A DNA stretch of 64,000 bases from Polyangiaceae bacterium (GCA_016715885.1 JADJXL010000003.1:366195-430194), one strand, 5' to 3'; positions 26,029 through 37,164 are shown, counted from the first letter of the stretch. Made by a program: numbers and translations. The notes: generated from the sequence alone by a model not told the origin.

Positions 26029-29000
26029 TTACCTATTTTGCTCGACACCCCACGGCTGCAAACCTCCTGATGCTCGTTTTCGTGCTCATCGGCGGACTTG
26101 CCATTCCGCAGCTCCAGCGCGAAACATTTCCTGAATTCGAGCCCTCCACGATTCGCATCAGCGCGAGTTACCCGGGTGCCCCGACCGAAATCGTCGATAC
26201 CAGGATCACCCAGCGCATCGAGGACGAGATTGCCGGCCTTCCCGGTATTTCGCAAATGCGATCGCAAGCTCGCGAAGGCAGCGTCAGCATTACGCTCGAA
26301 GTCGAAGATGGCATCAAAATCGACGCGCTCCTCGCCGACGTGAAATCGGCCATCGACAAGATTCGAGATTTCCCCGCCGAGGTCGATCCGCCCAAAGTCG
26401 CCGCAGCAACGCGCGTCGCCTCCGTTGCCTCCATTGCCGTCACCGGGCCGATGTCGCCCCAAGACCTCAAACTTTATTGCGAACACCTCAAACGCGAGCT
26501 GCTCCGCTACGGTCACATCACGCAGGTCACCGTTTCTGGCTTTTCCACGCATCGGCTCACCATTCGAGTCAATCGCGCAGCGCTCGAAAGGCAGGGCTTG
26601 ACGACGAGCGACGTTGCCGCTGCCGTTTCCGCTCAAAGCCTGGACATGCCCATTGGCAAGCTCGACACGCGTGATGGGGAAATCGTCGTTCGTTATTCGG
26701 ACAAGCGAACGAGCGTCGAGCAGCTTGCCGACGTCGTCGTCAAGGGCGTCGCCACGGGCGGCTCCGTGCGCCTTGGCGAGATTGCGGAAATCGAGGACAC
26801 TTTTGCCGTCGAAGCCGATCAGACGTTTTTTAATGGGCGTCGAGCCGGCATTCTCGCGGTCAGCAAAACGAGCTCGCAGGACAGCCTGGATATCGTCGCG
26901 TCGGTCAAGCAATTCCTCGAAGATCAGGAGGTGAAAAAACCCGAAGGCGTGGAACTCACGCTGACCGAGGATGCGGCGTCGGTCATCAAGGATCGCCTGA
27001 AGCTGTTGGTCAATAACGCCTGGCAGGGCTTGCTGCTCGTGTTTTTCACGTTATGGCTCTTTTTTGGCCGGCGGCTTGCCTTTTGGGTGGCTGCGGGGCT
27101 GCCCATTTCATTCTTGGGCGCCATGTGGGCCATGAAGCTGCTCGGACAAACGCTCAACATGATGACCATGATGGGCCTGCTCGTGGCCCTTGGTCTGCTC
27201 ATGGACGACGCCATCGTATTGGCCGATAACGTTGCTGCGCATCTCATGCGGGGAAAACGGCCGATGGATGCCGCCGTCGACGGCGTCAAAGAGGTCGCCG
27301 GTGGTGTCCTTTCGTCCTTCGCGACCACCGCATGCGTGTTCATTCCCCTCATGGCCATTGAAGGCCGCATTGGAAGGACGCTGCAAGTCATCCCATTCGT
27401 CCTCCTCGCGGTCCTTTCCGTGAGTCTCGTCGAGGCATTCTTCATTTTGCCCGCGCACCTCGGTCATTCGCTACGTATGCCGGGACAAGAGCCCGAAGGC
27501 CGCTTTCGTACGTGGTTCGACGACCGATTCGCCAAATTCCGCGAACGCGTCCTCGGTCGAGCCGTCGATGCCGCCGTCCATCACCGAATCATCACGCTGG
27601 GCGTCGTGCTCGCCGTCCTCAGCGTGTCGATTGGAATGGTGACCTCGGGCAAACTTCGTTATCAAGCGTTTCCGGACACCGAAGGAAACGTGGTGCAATT
27701 CAAATTGGAAATGCCACCAGGCACGTCGCTCGCACGCACCCAGCGGGAAGTGAATCGAGTCGTCGATGCCGCTTGGCGCGTCTCCGATGCGCAGCGCGAA
27801 AAACAACCCGACAAACAGCCTCTCGTCCGCAATGTATCCGCCAGGTTCAACTACAATCCGGACGTCGAAGAACCCGGGCCGCATACGGCCACGGTATCGG
27901 TCGACTTGCTCGACGTCGAAGTTCGCACGACGACGCTCGAATCATTCACCACGGCGTGGCGCAAAGAAGCGGGGCCGATGGGCAGCACCGTTTCGGCTAC
28001 GTTCGGCGCCGGCGGACGTCGCGGTCCGGGCGGAAATCCCATCGAAGTACGCATTGAAGGCAATGACCTCGAACGACTCGGGGAAGTATCCGGGCAAATC
28101 AAAGAATGGTTTTCCCAGTTCGATGGAGTTTTCGACGTCGCCGACGATATGCAGCCGGGCACGGCTCAAGTCGCCGTGAAACTCCGGCCGGATGCAAGTA
28201 CGGTGTCGATGACGGGCGCTTCCGTATCGGGGCAGCTTCGAGCATCTTTGGCGGGCACGTCCATCGAGCACTTGTATCAGGCGGGCGAGGAATATGAGCT
28301 CTTTGTCGAAATGGATCGGAGCAATCGCGATACGTTGACGGATCTCGAGCAATTTCCGCTCAGCGTGTCGCCGGGAGCTTCCGTCCCGCTCGGTGCCATT
28401 GCCACGATTGCGCCTGATCGAAGCTTTGCGACCATTAGCCGCGTCAATGGCGTACGGACGGCGACCGTAAAGGGGAACATCGACCGAAACGTGGCGAACG
28501 CGGCGTCCTTGATGCGCCGATTTGCTGCAGAAAAGGCGCCACAGATCGAGCAGGATTTTCCGGACGTGAACCTCACGATGGGTGGCGAAGCCGAAGAATC
28601 GGCGCGAACGCTCGGATCGATGGGCCGTGGCCTCATCCTTGGTCTTTTTGGCATTTCCGTGCTGCTGAGCCTCCAGTTCCGCAGCTACGTCGAGCCTCTG
28701 GTGGTGATGCTCGCGATTCCTTTCGCATTCGTGGGCGTCGTCTGGGGCAGCTTGCTGATCGGTTTGCCGCTCAGCTCGCAATCGCTACTTGGATTCGTTT
28801 CGCTCGCGGGTGTCGTAGTGAACGATTCTATTTTGCTGATGTTGTTCATCAAATCAGCAAGGGCGAGCGGCGCGACGGCCGTCGAAGCTGCGCAGCGCGC
28901 GAGCCGCGAACGATTCCGCGCCGTGCTGCTGACGTCGGCGACCACTGTGGCAGGGCTCGTTCCGTTGATGTTCGAGCGCAGCAAGCAGGCGCAATCGCTG

Positions 29001-29183
29001 ATTCCGGTCGCAGCGAGCATCGTGTTTGGAATCACGGTGTCGACCGTGCTGGTCTTGGTGGTTCTGCCGGCGATTTATGCGGTGTTAGCCGATGTAGGTT
29101 TGGCGCGGAACGAAGTCGATGCATCGACGACGGAAGCGAATCCATTGCCCGAGGAACCTCCGACCGAGCCAACGGCGGCATGA
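26025..29183 (+). CDS. RND efflux pump, AcrB/MexB-type permease
   Basis: A 1052-residue, 12-helix proton-driven transporter. The start is GTG 26025: the codon overlaps the adaptor's TGA (GTGA), and GGAGGAG lies 7-8 nt upstream. The frame upstream to 25986 is the adaptor's coding sequence. TM1 is ANLLMLVFVLIGGLAIPQL. Helix 4 has the proton-relay acidic pair in VALGLLMDDAIVLADN. The second half repeats the plan (LLGFVSLAGVVVNDSILLM). Porter loops such as YPGAPTEIVDTRITQRIEDE are typical. The substrate class (drug versus lipid or metal) cannot be read. Confidence 0.93.
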   Translation: MITYFARHPTAANLLMLVFVLIGGLAIPQLQRETFPEFEPSTIRISASYPGAPTEIVDTRITQRIEDEIAGLPGISQMRSQAREGSVSITLEVEDGIKIDALLADVKSAIDKIRDFPAEVDPPKVAAATRVASVASIAVTGPMSPQDLKLYCEHLKRELLRYGHITQVTVSGFSTHRLTIRVNRAALERQGLTTSDVAAAVSAQSLDMPIGKLDTRDGEIVVRYSDKRTSVEQLADVVVKGVATGGSVRLGEIAEIEDTFAVEADQTFFNGRRAGILAVSKTSSQDSLDIVASVKQFLEDQEVKKPEGVELTLTEDAASVIKDRLKLLVNNAWQGLLLVFFTLWLFFGRRLAFWVAAGLPISFLGAMWAMKLLGQTLNMMTMMGLLVALGLLMDDAIVLADNVAAHLMRGKRPMDAAVDGVKEVAGGVLSSFATTACVFIPLMAIEGRIGRTLQVIPFVLLAVLSVSLVEAFFILPAHLGHSLRMPGQEPEGRFRTWFDDRFAKFRERVLGRAVDAAVHHRIITLGVVLAVLSVSIGMVTSGKLRYQAFPDTEGNVVQFKLEMPPGTSLARTQREVNRVVDAAWRVSDAQREKQPDKQPLVRNVSARFNYNPDVEEPGPHTATVSVDLLDVEVRTTTLESFTTAWRKEAGPMGSTVSATFGAGGRRGPGGNPIEVRIEGNDLERLGEVSGQIKEWFSQFDGVFDVADDMQPGTAQVAVKLRPDASTVSMTGASVSGQLRASLAGTSIEHLYQAGEEYELFVEMDRSNRDTLTDLEQFPLSVSPGASVPLGAIATIAPDRSFATISRVNGVRTATVKGNIDRNVANAASLMRRFAAEKAPQIEQDFPDVNLTMGGEAEESARTLGSMGRGLILGLFGISVLLSLQFRSYVEPLVVMLAIPFAFVGVVWGSLLIGLPLSSQSLLGFVSLAGVVVNDSILLMLFIKSARASGATAVEAAQRASRERFRAVLLTSATTVAGLVPLMFERSKQAQSLIPVAASIVFGITVSTVLVLVVLPAIYAVLADVGLARNEVDASTTEANPLPEEPPTEPTAA

Positions 29184-29241
29184 GATCATCAGGGTCGTAA
29201 CAATTCCTGGCGAACGCGCCATTTCGCGTCATGTTTCCCGA

Positions 29242-29625
29242 ATGGAACGCGTTTCCCTACTGCTCGCTGGAATGGTCGGATTTCTCGGCGTCGCGTTTGG
29301 CGCATTTGGTGCCCATGGCCTCAAAAAACGGATGCGCGACCTCGCGGACGGCGGCGAGCGCCTCGCTTGGTGGCAAACGGGCGCGCAATATCACCTCGTG
29401 CATGCGCTCGCAATTGGCCTATGCGCATTGCGCCCGGCGCCGACCGTATCGGGTAGCCCCGTTGCACCGTGGTTTTTCCTTGGCGGCGTCGTTCTCTTTT
29501 CGGGCAGCTTGTACGTGATGGCTTTGACGGGCCGGCGGAAGTTGGGCGCCATTACGCCGCTCGGGGGATTGCTGTTCCTCGCCGGCTGGCTGGCTCTCGC
29601 ATACAACGCACTGTCTGCGGGGTGA
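29242..29625 (+). CDS. DUF423 family small membrane protein
   Basis: A 127-residue integral membrane protein with four helices, starting at ATG 29242. GVAFGAFGAHGLKKRM near the N-terminus, QYHLVHALAIGL, and LFSGSLYVMALTG are the conserved DUF423 (YwdK/YgdD) signatures. The function of the family is unknown. It sits 58 bp after the RND gene and may be co-transcribed with it. Confidence 0.9.
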   Translation: MERVSLLLAGMVGFLGVAFGAFGAHGLKKRMRDLADGGERLAWWQTGAQYHLVHALAIGLCALRPAPTVSGSPVAPWFFLGGVVLFSGSLYVMALTGRRKLGAITPLGGLLFLAGWLALAYNALSAG

Positions 29626-29715
29626 GATTGGGTTGCGCGCACGATGGGGGGTTCAATTTCGTGCAAGCGCAGATGGGTTGGCTTTTCCGAGCAGGCGGAC
29701 TATCGCGCCACCCTC

Positions 29716-30333
29716 TCAGACGCGCATTCGGCGGCGTTGCCGGAGGACCGTGAGGCCAAGCGCGGCAAGAACAAGGCCGAAGCCTCGGTTGTTCGAATCG
29801 CGCTGTGAACCACCAACGGCGCGACAATCGCAGCCTCCCTCGTTGGCGGGAGTACGGCCCGAGCTACTGCTGCTACTGCTGCTCGTTTCGACATTGCCCC
29901 CCGAGCCACCAGCACCGCCAGCGCCGCCCAGCCGCCGGGCTGCTGCCGCCGCCAGCACCGCCGCCCGCCAGCGCCCCACGCCCGAGCTGCTGCTACTTGC
30001 CGCACCGCCAGCACCGCCAGCACCGCCCATACCGCCAGCGCCACCCGAGCTGCTGCTACTTGCCGCACCGCCAGCACCGCCAGCACCACCAGCACCGCCA
30101 GCGCCACCCATGCCGCCAGCGCCGCCCATGCCGCCAGCGCCGCCAGTTCCGCTCATGCATACACCACCATTGCAGAGTCCGTCGGTGCACGGCGATCCGT
30201 CAGGCGCAGTGCCATCGACGGGACAATCCGTCGAAATGCCGCTGCATACTTCGGTAGCATCACATTCGGCCGCCGCTGGCCGACAGATGCTTCCCGGCAG
30301 CGCCAGCATATCAGCGCCGCAACCCTTGCTCAC
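29716..30333 (-). CDS. C-terminal part of the giant Cys-rich FG-GAP protein (Gly-rich arm plus MYXO-CTERM-like anchor)
   Basis: This frame carries further Cys-rich units (ICRPAAAECDATEVCSG), then a Gly/Ala/Met/Ser low-complexity arm, then CDCRAVGG, a hydrophobic helix (GFGLVLAALGLTVL) and RQRRRMRV. Cys, helix and Arg tail is the layout of the myxobacterial MYXO-CTERM sorting signal. It is not an independent gene. Skipping one base near 30365 joins the upstream frame as CRPSAGSADLAEKCDG, which restores the repeat pattern exactly. So this is the C-terminus of the protein encoded by 30356-33995, separated by a single-base insertion in GGCGGG or by a sequence error. Confidence 0.72.
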   Translation of the reverse strand: MSKGCGADMLALPGSICRPAAAECDATEVCSGISTDCPVDGTAPDGSPCTDGLCNGGVCMSGTGGAGGMGGAGGMGGAGGAGGAGGAGGAASSSSSGGAGGMGGAGGAGGAASSSSSGVGRWRAAVLAAAAARRLGGAGGAGGSGGNVETSSSSSSSSGRTPANEGGCDCRAVGGSQRDSNNRGFGLVLAALGLTVLRQRRRMRV

Positions 30334-30355
30334 GCCGTCGCATTTCTCCGCAAGA

Positions 30356-33300
30356 TCAGCGCTGCCCGCCGCTGGGTCGGCATTCCTTCGTCACATCGGC
30401 GACAGCGTCGGTCGGGCATTCCGAATCGTTGCCGTTGCAGCTCTCTGCAACGTCACATGGCCCCATTGCGGCGCGGCATTCCGTGCCCGCGGCAACCTTG
30501 TTATCCGCTGGACACGCATCGCTCGTACCATTGCACGCTTCAGCCACGTCGCACGCACCTGCCGACGCGCGGCATTCCGTGCCCGCAGCAACCTTGGTAT
30601 CCACTGGGCACGCGTCGCTCGTCCCATTGCACGCTTCGGCTACGTCGCACGCACCTGCCGACGCGCGGCATTCCGTGCCCGCGGCAGCCTTGTTATCCGC
30701 TGGGCACGCGTCGCTCGTACCATTGCACGCTTCGGCTACGTCACACGCTCCTGCCGACGCGCGGCATTCCGTACCCGCGGCAACCTTGGTATCCGCTGGA
30801 CACGCGTCGCTCGTACCATTGCACGCTTCGGCTACGTCGCACGCTCCTGCAGATGCGCGGCATTCCGTGCCCGCGGCAACCTTGTTATCCGCTGGACACG
30901 CGTCGCTCGTACCATTGCACGCTTCCGCTACGTCGCACGCTCCTGCCGACGCGCGGCATTCCGTGCCCGCAGTAGCCTTGTTATCCGCTGGACACGCGTC
31001 GCTCGTACCATTGCATGCTTCCGCTACGTCGCACGCTCCTGCCGACGCGCGGCACTGCGTACCCGCGGCAACTTTGTTATCCGCTGGACACGCGTCGCTC
31101 GTACCATTGCATGCTTCCGCTACGTCGCACGCTCCTGCCGACGCGCGGCATTCCGTGCCCGCGGCAGCCTTGGTATCCGCTGGGCACGCGTCGCTCGTAC
31201 CATTGCATGCTTCGGCTACGTCACACGCTCCTGCCGATGCGCGGCATTCCGTGCCCGCGGCAACCTTGGTATCCGCTGGGCACGCGTCGCTCGTACCATT
31301 GCACGCTTCCGCTACGTCGCACGCACCTGCCGACGCGCGGCATTCCGTGCCCGCGGCAGCCTTGTTATCCGCTGGACACGCATCGCTCGTACCATTGCAC
31401 GCTTCGGCCACGTCGCACGCACCTGCCGACGCGCGGCATTCCGTGCCCGCGGCAGCCTTGTTATCCGCTGGACACGCGTCGCTCGTACCATTGCACGCTT
31501 CGGCTACGTCGCACGCTCCTGCAGATGCGCGGCATTCCGTGCCCGCAGCAACCTTGGTATCCGCTGGACACGCGTCACTCGTACCATTGCACGCTTCCGC
31601 TACGTCGCACGCTCCTGCCGATGCGCGGCACTGCGTGCCCGCGGCAACCTTGGTATCCGCTGGACACGCATTGCTCGTACCATTGCACGCTTCGGCAACG
31701 TCGCACGCTCCTGCAGACGCGCGGCACTCCGTGCCCGCAGCAACCTTGGTATCCGCTGGACACGCATTGCTCGTACCATTGCACGCTTCGGCTACGTCGC
31801 ACGCACCTGCCGACGCGCGGCATTCCGTGCCCGCGGCAGCCTTGGAATCCGCGGGACACGTATTGCTCACGCCATTGCACGCTTCGGCAACGTCGCACGC
31901 ACCTGCCGACGCACGACACTGCGTGCCGGCTGCCGCCACACTGCACGTTCCATCGATCGCAGCTCCCGTGGCCACGCTGCACCCCATGCAATCAGCAGCG
32001 CCTCCACCACAAACACTATCGCAGCACACGCCGTCAACGCAGATACCGCTTACACATTGGAGGCCCTGCACACATGACGAACCATTGCTTTGGGGAACGA
32101 CGACGTACACATAGGCCGAGCCCGAATTGCTGCCTTGGTCGTCATTCTGATACGCCCCGACGAGCGCCGTATCACCCGAGAGCGATACCGAAAGTCCGAA
32201 TTGATCGTCCGCCGCGCCATCCGTCGCTACGAGCTTCGCTTGCTGTGTCCAAGAGCTACCGCTCCGCAGAAATACGTAGGCCGAGCCCGATCCGTTGCCT
32301 TTGTCGTCGTCGACGTATGCTCCGACGAGCGCAGCATCACCGGATAACGATACCGAAATTCCGAAAAAGTCGCTCGCCGCCCCGTCGCTCGCCACGAGCT
32401 TCCCCTGCTGCGTCCAGACGCTCCCATTGCGCTCGAAAACATAAGCCGAACCGGACGACGAACCCTTATCGTCATCGTTGGGCGCGCCCACGAGCGCCGT
32501 GCCCCCAGACAACGATACCGAAGTTCCGAAACGATCGCCCACCACCCCGTCGTTTGCCAAAAGCTTTGCCTGCTGTGTCCAGACACCAGCATTGCGCACG
32601 AAAACATAGGCCGAACCGGATTCCGAACCCTTGTCGTCGTCGAGATACGCTCCCAAAAGCGCCGTATCCCCCGCAACCGATACCGAAGTGCCGAAACGAT
32701 CGTCCGCCGCCCCGTCGCTTGCCGAGAGCTTCGCCTGTTGTGTCCAGACACCAGCATTACGCACGAAGACGTAAGCCGAACCGGCATTCGAGCCTTTGTC
32801 GTCTTCATAAATTGCACCGAGGATCGCGGTATCCCCCGAAATCGATACCGAGGTACCCATCAAATCATCCAGCGCCGCATCGCTTGCCAAGAGCTTCGCC
32901 TCTTGTGTCCAGACACCCGCATTACGCACGAAGACATACGCCGCGCCCCCGTGAAATGCATTTTCGTCGTCATAAGGCGCCCCCACGAGCGCCGTATCTC
33001 CCGACAACGACACCGCAGTGCCATAATTATAGGTCGGTGCAACCACCGAAAGCTCGGCCTGCTCCGTCCAGACAGCACCATTACGGACGAAAACGAACGC
33101 CGACCAAAACCCGTCCAGATTCGGTGCCCCCACGAGCGCCGTATCCCCCGAAATCGACACGGCATAACCGAGCCGATCATTCGTCATCCCACCACTCGCC
33201 AACAACTTCGCCTGCTGCGTCATGATCAGCGGATCGATCTCCAGCGGATACACCGCCCCCGCATCGTCCACGTGAATCGAAATCTGCCCCATTTCGAGCG

Positions 33301-33690
33301 TGAACCATGCGGGCAATCTTTTCCCTTGCGCATCCGTCACGAACAAATCCGCGTACGAAAGCCCAACCTGATTCGCATCATCCAAAAGCCGAATCGTATC
33401 GCCAAGACCATCCCGATCGCCATCCTCGAGCCGAGCGACCAGTTGACTATCAAACGCGATCGTCACCACTTTCGTCCCCGCACACGCAGGCGCTTCAGCA
33501 ATGACAAACCCTTGCTCGAGGCCCAACGGACCATTCAAGTACCAGCTCTCGAGCCCATCGTGCCGATACCAAACCCGATTGCCCTCCGCTTCGGGCTCCG
33601 CATCCGACAACTTGGAAATCGCACCCTCGCACCCATACCCCATCGCCCGCATCGACATGGACCACGGCTCTTCGTCCGAGGTTATCCACA
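30356..33690 (-). CDS. Giant surface protein: FG-GAP_2 repeats plus about 16 disintegrin-like Cys-rich repeats (central part)
   Basis: From about 33690 the frame gives an entry domain (WYLNGPLGLEQGF and VYPLEIDPL, typical of myxobacterial FG-GAP proteins). Then come seven FG-GAP_2 repeats of about 50 residues (SVSLSGDTALVGA, SAYVFVRNAGVWTQQAKL) and a short Cys-rich segment. Last are about 16 near-identical 32-residue units with the pattern CRASAGACDVAEACNGTSD and CPAD. That pattern (CRxxxxxCDxxExCxGxSxxCPxD) is the one seen in the C-terminal half of ADAM/snake-venom disintegrin domains. The frame stays open upstream to 34225, but that part is not protein-like. The true N-terminus is in another frame at 33690-33995. 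It is inferred to be an outer-surface adhesin-like protein. Confidence 0.82.
30440..31940. repeat. 96-bp coding tandem repeat array
   Basis: About 16 direct copies of a 96-bp unit, in frame with the minus-strand Cys-rich protein. Units differ at a handful of positions (for example ACC/TTA changes that swap Thr-Lys-Val for Asn-Lys-Ala). High identity implies recent expansion or gene conversion. Because the opposite strand has no stop codons in the unit, it also shows long meaningless frames. Confidence 0.9.
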
Positions 33691-33995
33691 CCCCAGCGAT
33701 CGAGTATTGTTCCAAACATGTGGGCTTCGTTCGTAAAAAAGTAGCTCCCATGTTGCAACGCCATGGCATTGTATGCTTCGGAAGCCCGAGACTGCACCGA
33801 TGCAACATACGAAGCTCGCAGGTCGCTGGGCGCGAGGAGCTTGTCCGTTTCCGTCGATTCGACTGCAGGCTGCTCGGTAGCTTCCAGGGGGCGGTCCTGC
33901 ATGCTGTCCGTTGCGCAAGATGCCGCCACGAGCACGAGCCCGCAGACGAAAGTGCCACGAGGCATCTTGCCATGTATTCCAGAATGATTTCGCAT
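33690..33995 (-). CDS. N-terminal part of the giant FG-GAP protein (lipoprotein signal)
   Basis: This frame begins at ATG 33995 or 33965 and reads a lipoprotein signal (RGTFVCGLVLVAASC), a Glu/Thr-rich linker and LRASYVASVQSRASEAYNAM. It then runs out of family sequence at about 33690, where the neighbouring +1 frame continues as VWITSDEEPWSMSMRAMGYG. The junction lies in CCCC at 33691-33694 (GGGG in the coding sense). One surplus base explains the break. Together with 30356-33690 and 29716-30333 it makes one lipoprotein of about 1,420 residues. Confidence 0.7.
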
Positions 33996-34440
33996 ATCAG
34001 CGTGCATAGCGCAGTGCGCTTGGGGATTTCAACCTGCAATTCCACCCTATGACGAATGGCATCCGCTCCTTGAGACGACCTGAATGCACCACCATCGTAT
34101 TTTTGTGCAGACAGCCGCTGAAAGGCGTGATGACGAATGGACGAACATTCGAGGATCCGGGGGAAAAGTACAGAATGACATACGCTCAAACGAACCGCGG
34201 CGTCACACGGCGGGCCAAACTCCACGCTGAAATGGCGTCATCACGTTCGGTGGCAGTGTTTTCGATGACAAGTTCACTCATGGCTCGTCAGCGCAGAACG
34301 AAACTGGCGCATTGTCAATACCACTTTCGGGGCAATGCCTGGTCCAGACCACTCTGCCCACGGGGCACGGAACCCGTTGAAGGAATTGTTGCAATCCCAA
34401 GCTTGATTCGCGCACCATTTCGTGTTGCACTGCAAGCTCC
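33996..34440. other. Divergent promoter region, no gene
   Basis: A 445-bp gap between the giant protein's start and the next plus-strand lipoprotein. A decamer TGACGAATGG occurs twice (34048 and about 34130). Nothing else of note is visible. Frames running through it on the minus strand are extensions with no protein character. Confidence 0.4.
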
Positions 34441-36073
34441 ATGCTGCGCCCCTTGGTTTTTTCGATTCTCACCGCGGCCCTCGCGTCCTGCTCGCGCTCG
34501 AACCCTACGCCTACACGTGCAGAGCCGGCCGATGCCGGCCCAGTCGCCTCTTCGAGCGTTGTCGCTCCGACTCCGAGCGCGCCATTGCCGGCGGCCGAAA
34601 AGCCTGCCCCAACGCTCCACCTCGTTGCGAAAGGGCATAGCGCTTTGCGTGTCGCCGCCGTCGAAGGCAAGACAATCGTGTACGAGGAATACCCGCCAGC
34701 GTTTGCCCTTGGTGATGGCGACGCGCTCCACCTGGATTCCTCGCTGCGCGCAGGACACCCTCCCCAAATGGGGTCCGGCTACCCTCAGCCGATCATGGGC
34801 CTGAGCGGCCGGTGGCCCGATACCTTGTGGATGACCACGCTGAGCTGGCCGGCACGAAGCCAGTGGACGACCACGCTGCTTCGATGGCGCGACGCATGGC
34901 AGCCGGTCACGGCCGAGCCGGGACCCACCTCGTACGACGACCTGGCCGTTCCCTGGAGCAACGGGCGCTGGCTCTCGCTACGCGGCCCCGGCTCTGCAGC
35001 GTACAGCATTGGCTATTGCTTCTTCGATTTTATTGTGGTGGAGGGACCGAAGCCGGATGTCATGCCCCAGGATCGCACGGGAACGAGCGACAACTCCCGC
35101 GTGTGCAGTCGCCTCAGGCCCATCCTCGGCGGACTACGCGCCCTCCCGACCGGCGAAATCTTCCTCATCGGCACCGCAAACGACGCGGGTGCGGTCGAGC
35201 GCTGGAAGCCCGGCCAGGAAGAGGGCACGGTCGATATCCTGCCGGGCGGCGGCATCATCATCCCCACATCGATCCACGTCCGCGCTGCCAATGACGTGCT
35301 CGTTGGCGGTCGCATCGAAAAAGGCGGCAAACGTTTCCCGTACCTCGCGCACTTCGACGGCGAGACGTGGAAAGTCGAAGACGTGCCCGGTGAAATCTCG
35401 ATCATCAGTGTCGCGGCCACGAACGAAGGCGACACATGGATCGCCGAGTCCACGTTCGATTTCCGTGGCGCGGCCCTTTATGTGCGTTTCAGCGGCCATC
35501 AGGGCGAGGTGTACCATCGTCCCCGTGGCGGCGTATTTCAGCGAGTCCCCTTCCCGTCCGGCGTTTCGCCCCAAATACAGCCGTCGCAGATCGTGGCGCA
35601 TGGCGGGCAATCGGGTGGAAGCAGCGCTGGACAGCCAAGATGCTGAAAAGGACGGGCCCCGCGCATTCTTGTTCCGCACACGCCCGCTCGAATCTGTCCT
35701 CGATTTCGCGACACTCAGCGCCAAAGGCCAGCTTCTGCCTGGCGATTTGCGCCCGGCAACGCCCGATTGCGACAAAGTCTTCGTCGTGCTCTACACGCTC
35801 GCCGAAGATGCCCCTCCCGATTTCGACTTTCCCGCGACGCGCAAAGCCCTGGCCGGGCATCCCGAATTCGAGGGCGCTCGGTTTGTCGAAACCGACGATG
35901 GCCAACGAAGGTATTTCGGTGCGTTCGTCAAGAACCTCGAAATGGGCAATGCGCTCACGGGCGTGATCCGCAAGAGCATGCCCACCGCGCGCCCGCAAGT
36001 GTTGTGCGGCGATCCGCCCCGCGTGCGCCGCACCTTGAACATCGACCTCGCCACGGGCGCCTTGAAGAAATGA
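34441..36073 (+). CDS. Hypothetical lipoprotein, frameshifted near 35610
   Basis: The frame from ATG 34441 has a lipoprotein signal (MLRPLVFSILTAALASC) and a Pro/Ala/Ser linker. About 330 beta-rich residues follow that look like a WD/propeller-type fold (repeated Trp and GG motifs, for example DGETWKVEDVPGE). It stops at 35646 in SGGSSAGQPRC. The +1 frame continues sensibly (FLFRTRPLESVLDFATLS to LNIDLATGALKK, stop 36073). A surplus G in GGG at 35604-35606 or 35613-35615 accounts for the shift. The intact protein would be about 543 residues. No known enzyme family is recognised. It converges on the cytochrome gene 14 bp away. Confidence 0.65.
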
Positions 36074-36087
36074 CCCCCGATGGCCGC

Positions 36088-37164
36088 TCAGGGCAAACGC
36101 CCTTCGGCCACCGTAACAAAACCCTCCACCACAGCCTCCTCGCCGTCGATGGACAGCGGGTGCTCGACGCGCTCGTAGCGAACGCGCCAGCGAATGGGCG
36201 CGCCCTTGCTGAAAGCCCCGAGCTCCAGATCCACGACTCGGTCTTCGCCTCCCGGACCCACGCGATCGTCGCTTTTTTGAACCCGCACGGCAGCGGAACC
36301 GCTGCGGACCTCCACATAATGCCGCGCCAAGTGTCGCTCGGCGTGGCCGACGACCGCAAAATCGTCGCCGACGGCCTCCGCCGACACCGTCAATCGACGA
36401 AAGAGGTCGCCCGTGGGAAAGGCATGACCCACGTCGCCGGGGGACAAGATCACTCGAACCGACGTCGGACCGGACCGCGTGGCGGTAACTTTCGCGGCGC
36501 TGCGAATGGTGTCGGGATCGCGTGATGCGGCGAAAGCGTGGTTGCCGACTCGACCGTCGGCGCGCCGCATGTGACAATCCGCGCACGATATGACCGCATA
36601 CGGCGAACGCGCGTGTTCTTCGAGCGTCGATTGCATCAATTCGCGCGGATCACGGCCCGGTGCTCGAGGGAACGCGAACTCGTGGCATTTCGCACAAGCC
36701 TGCGGACCTCCAAAACGCTCATCACGCGTGACACCATGGGGCGCCTCTTTGTCGGGCTTGTCTTTGGCGTGCGCCGGAGCCGCGAGGATCACGCCATTTC
36801 GGACGTGGCACGTAACACAACCAACGCCGATGGCCCCAAGTCGAGCGGGGACTGGTTGATCCGCGGGAGCCTCCGGGGCATGGCATCCCTGGCAAAACGC
36901 CGCCGGCTCGATAGCAAAAGCGCGCTGAAACGCTGGATGCGTCCATGCCGCACGGTGCAGCGAGCTCTTGTGCTCCGCCGCGATATCGTCATGACACTCG
37001 ATACATCGCGCTTCGATATCGGCGGCGTCGCCCTGAGCGAGGCGTGCGAGGTCTGCTGGTCGTTTTGGATCAAAGGGCCCCGGCATGTCGGGTCGCCGAG
37101 CTTGTTGCTCGCAGCCGATGACGGCGACGATCCCCAAGAGCTGTGCACGACGAAGCGATTTCAT
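36088..37164 (-). CDS. Five-heme c-type cytochrome lipoprotein
   Basis: A 358-residue exported protein. ATG 37164 (MKSLRRAQLLGIVAVIGCEQ) gives a clean lipoprotein signal. The open frame upstream to 37371 does not. Five CXXCH heme sites are present: CIECH, CQGCH, CVTCH, CAKCH and CADCH, with additional His residues as distal ligands. The domain resembles cytochrome c552/c554 multiheme scaffolds. The C-terminal 150 residues are a beta domain without hemes (SPGDVGHAFPTGDLFRRLTV). It is probably a periplasmic or surface electron carrier. No redox partner is adjacent. Confidence 0.85.
   Translation of the reverse strand: MKSLRRAQLLGIVAVIGCEQQARRPDMPGPFDPKRPADLARLAQGDAADIEARCIECHDDIAAEHKSSLHRAAWTHPAFQRAFAIEPAAFCQGCHAPEAPADQPVPARLGAIGVGCVTCHVRNGVILAAPAHAKDKPDKEAPHGVTRDERFGGPQACAKCHEFAFPRAPGRDPRELMQSTLEEHARSPYAVISCADCHMRRADGRVGNHAFAASRDPDTIRSAAKVTATRSGPTSVRVILSPGDVGHAFPTGDLFRRLTVSAEAVGDDFAVVGHAERHLARHYVEVRSGSAAVRVQKSDDRVGPGGEDRVVDLELGAFSKGAPIRWRVRYERVEHPLSIDGEEAVVEGFVTVAEGRLP

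Noticed and set aside
30429..32114. Long plus-strand frames opposite the Cys-rich repeats (up to 736 residues)
   Set aside because: The repeat unit contains no stop in several frames; these frames have Pro/Arg/Cys shadow composition, no start context and no domain.
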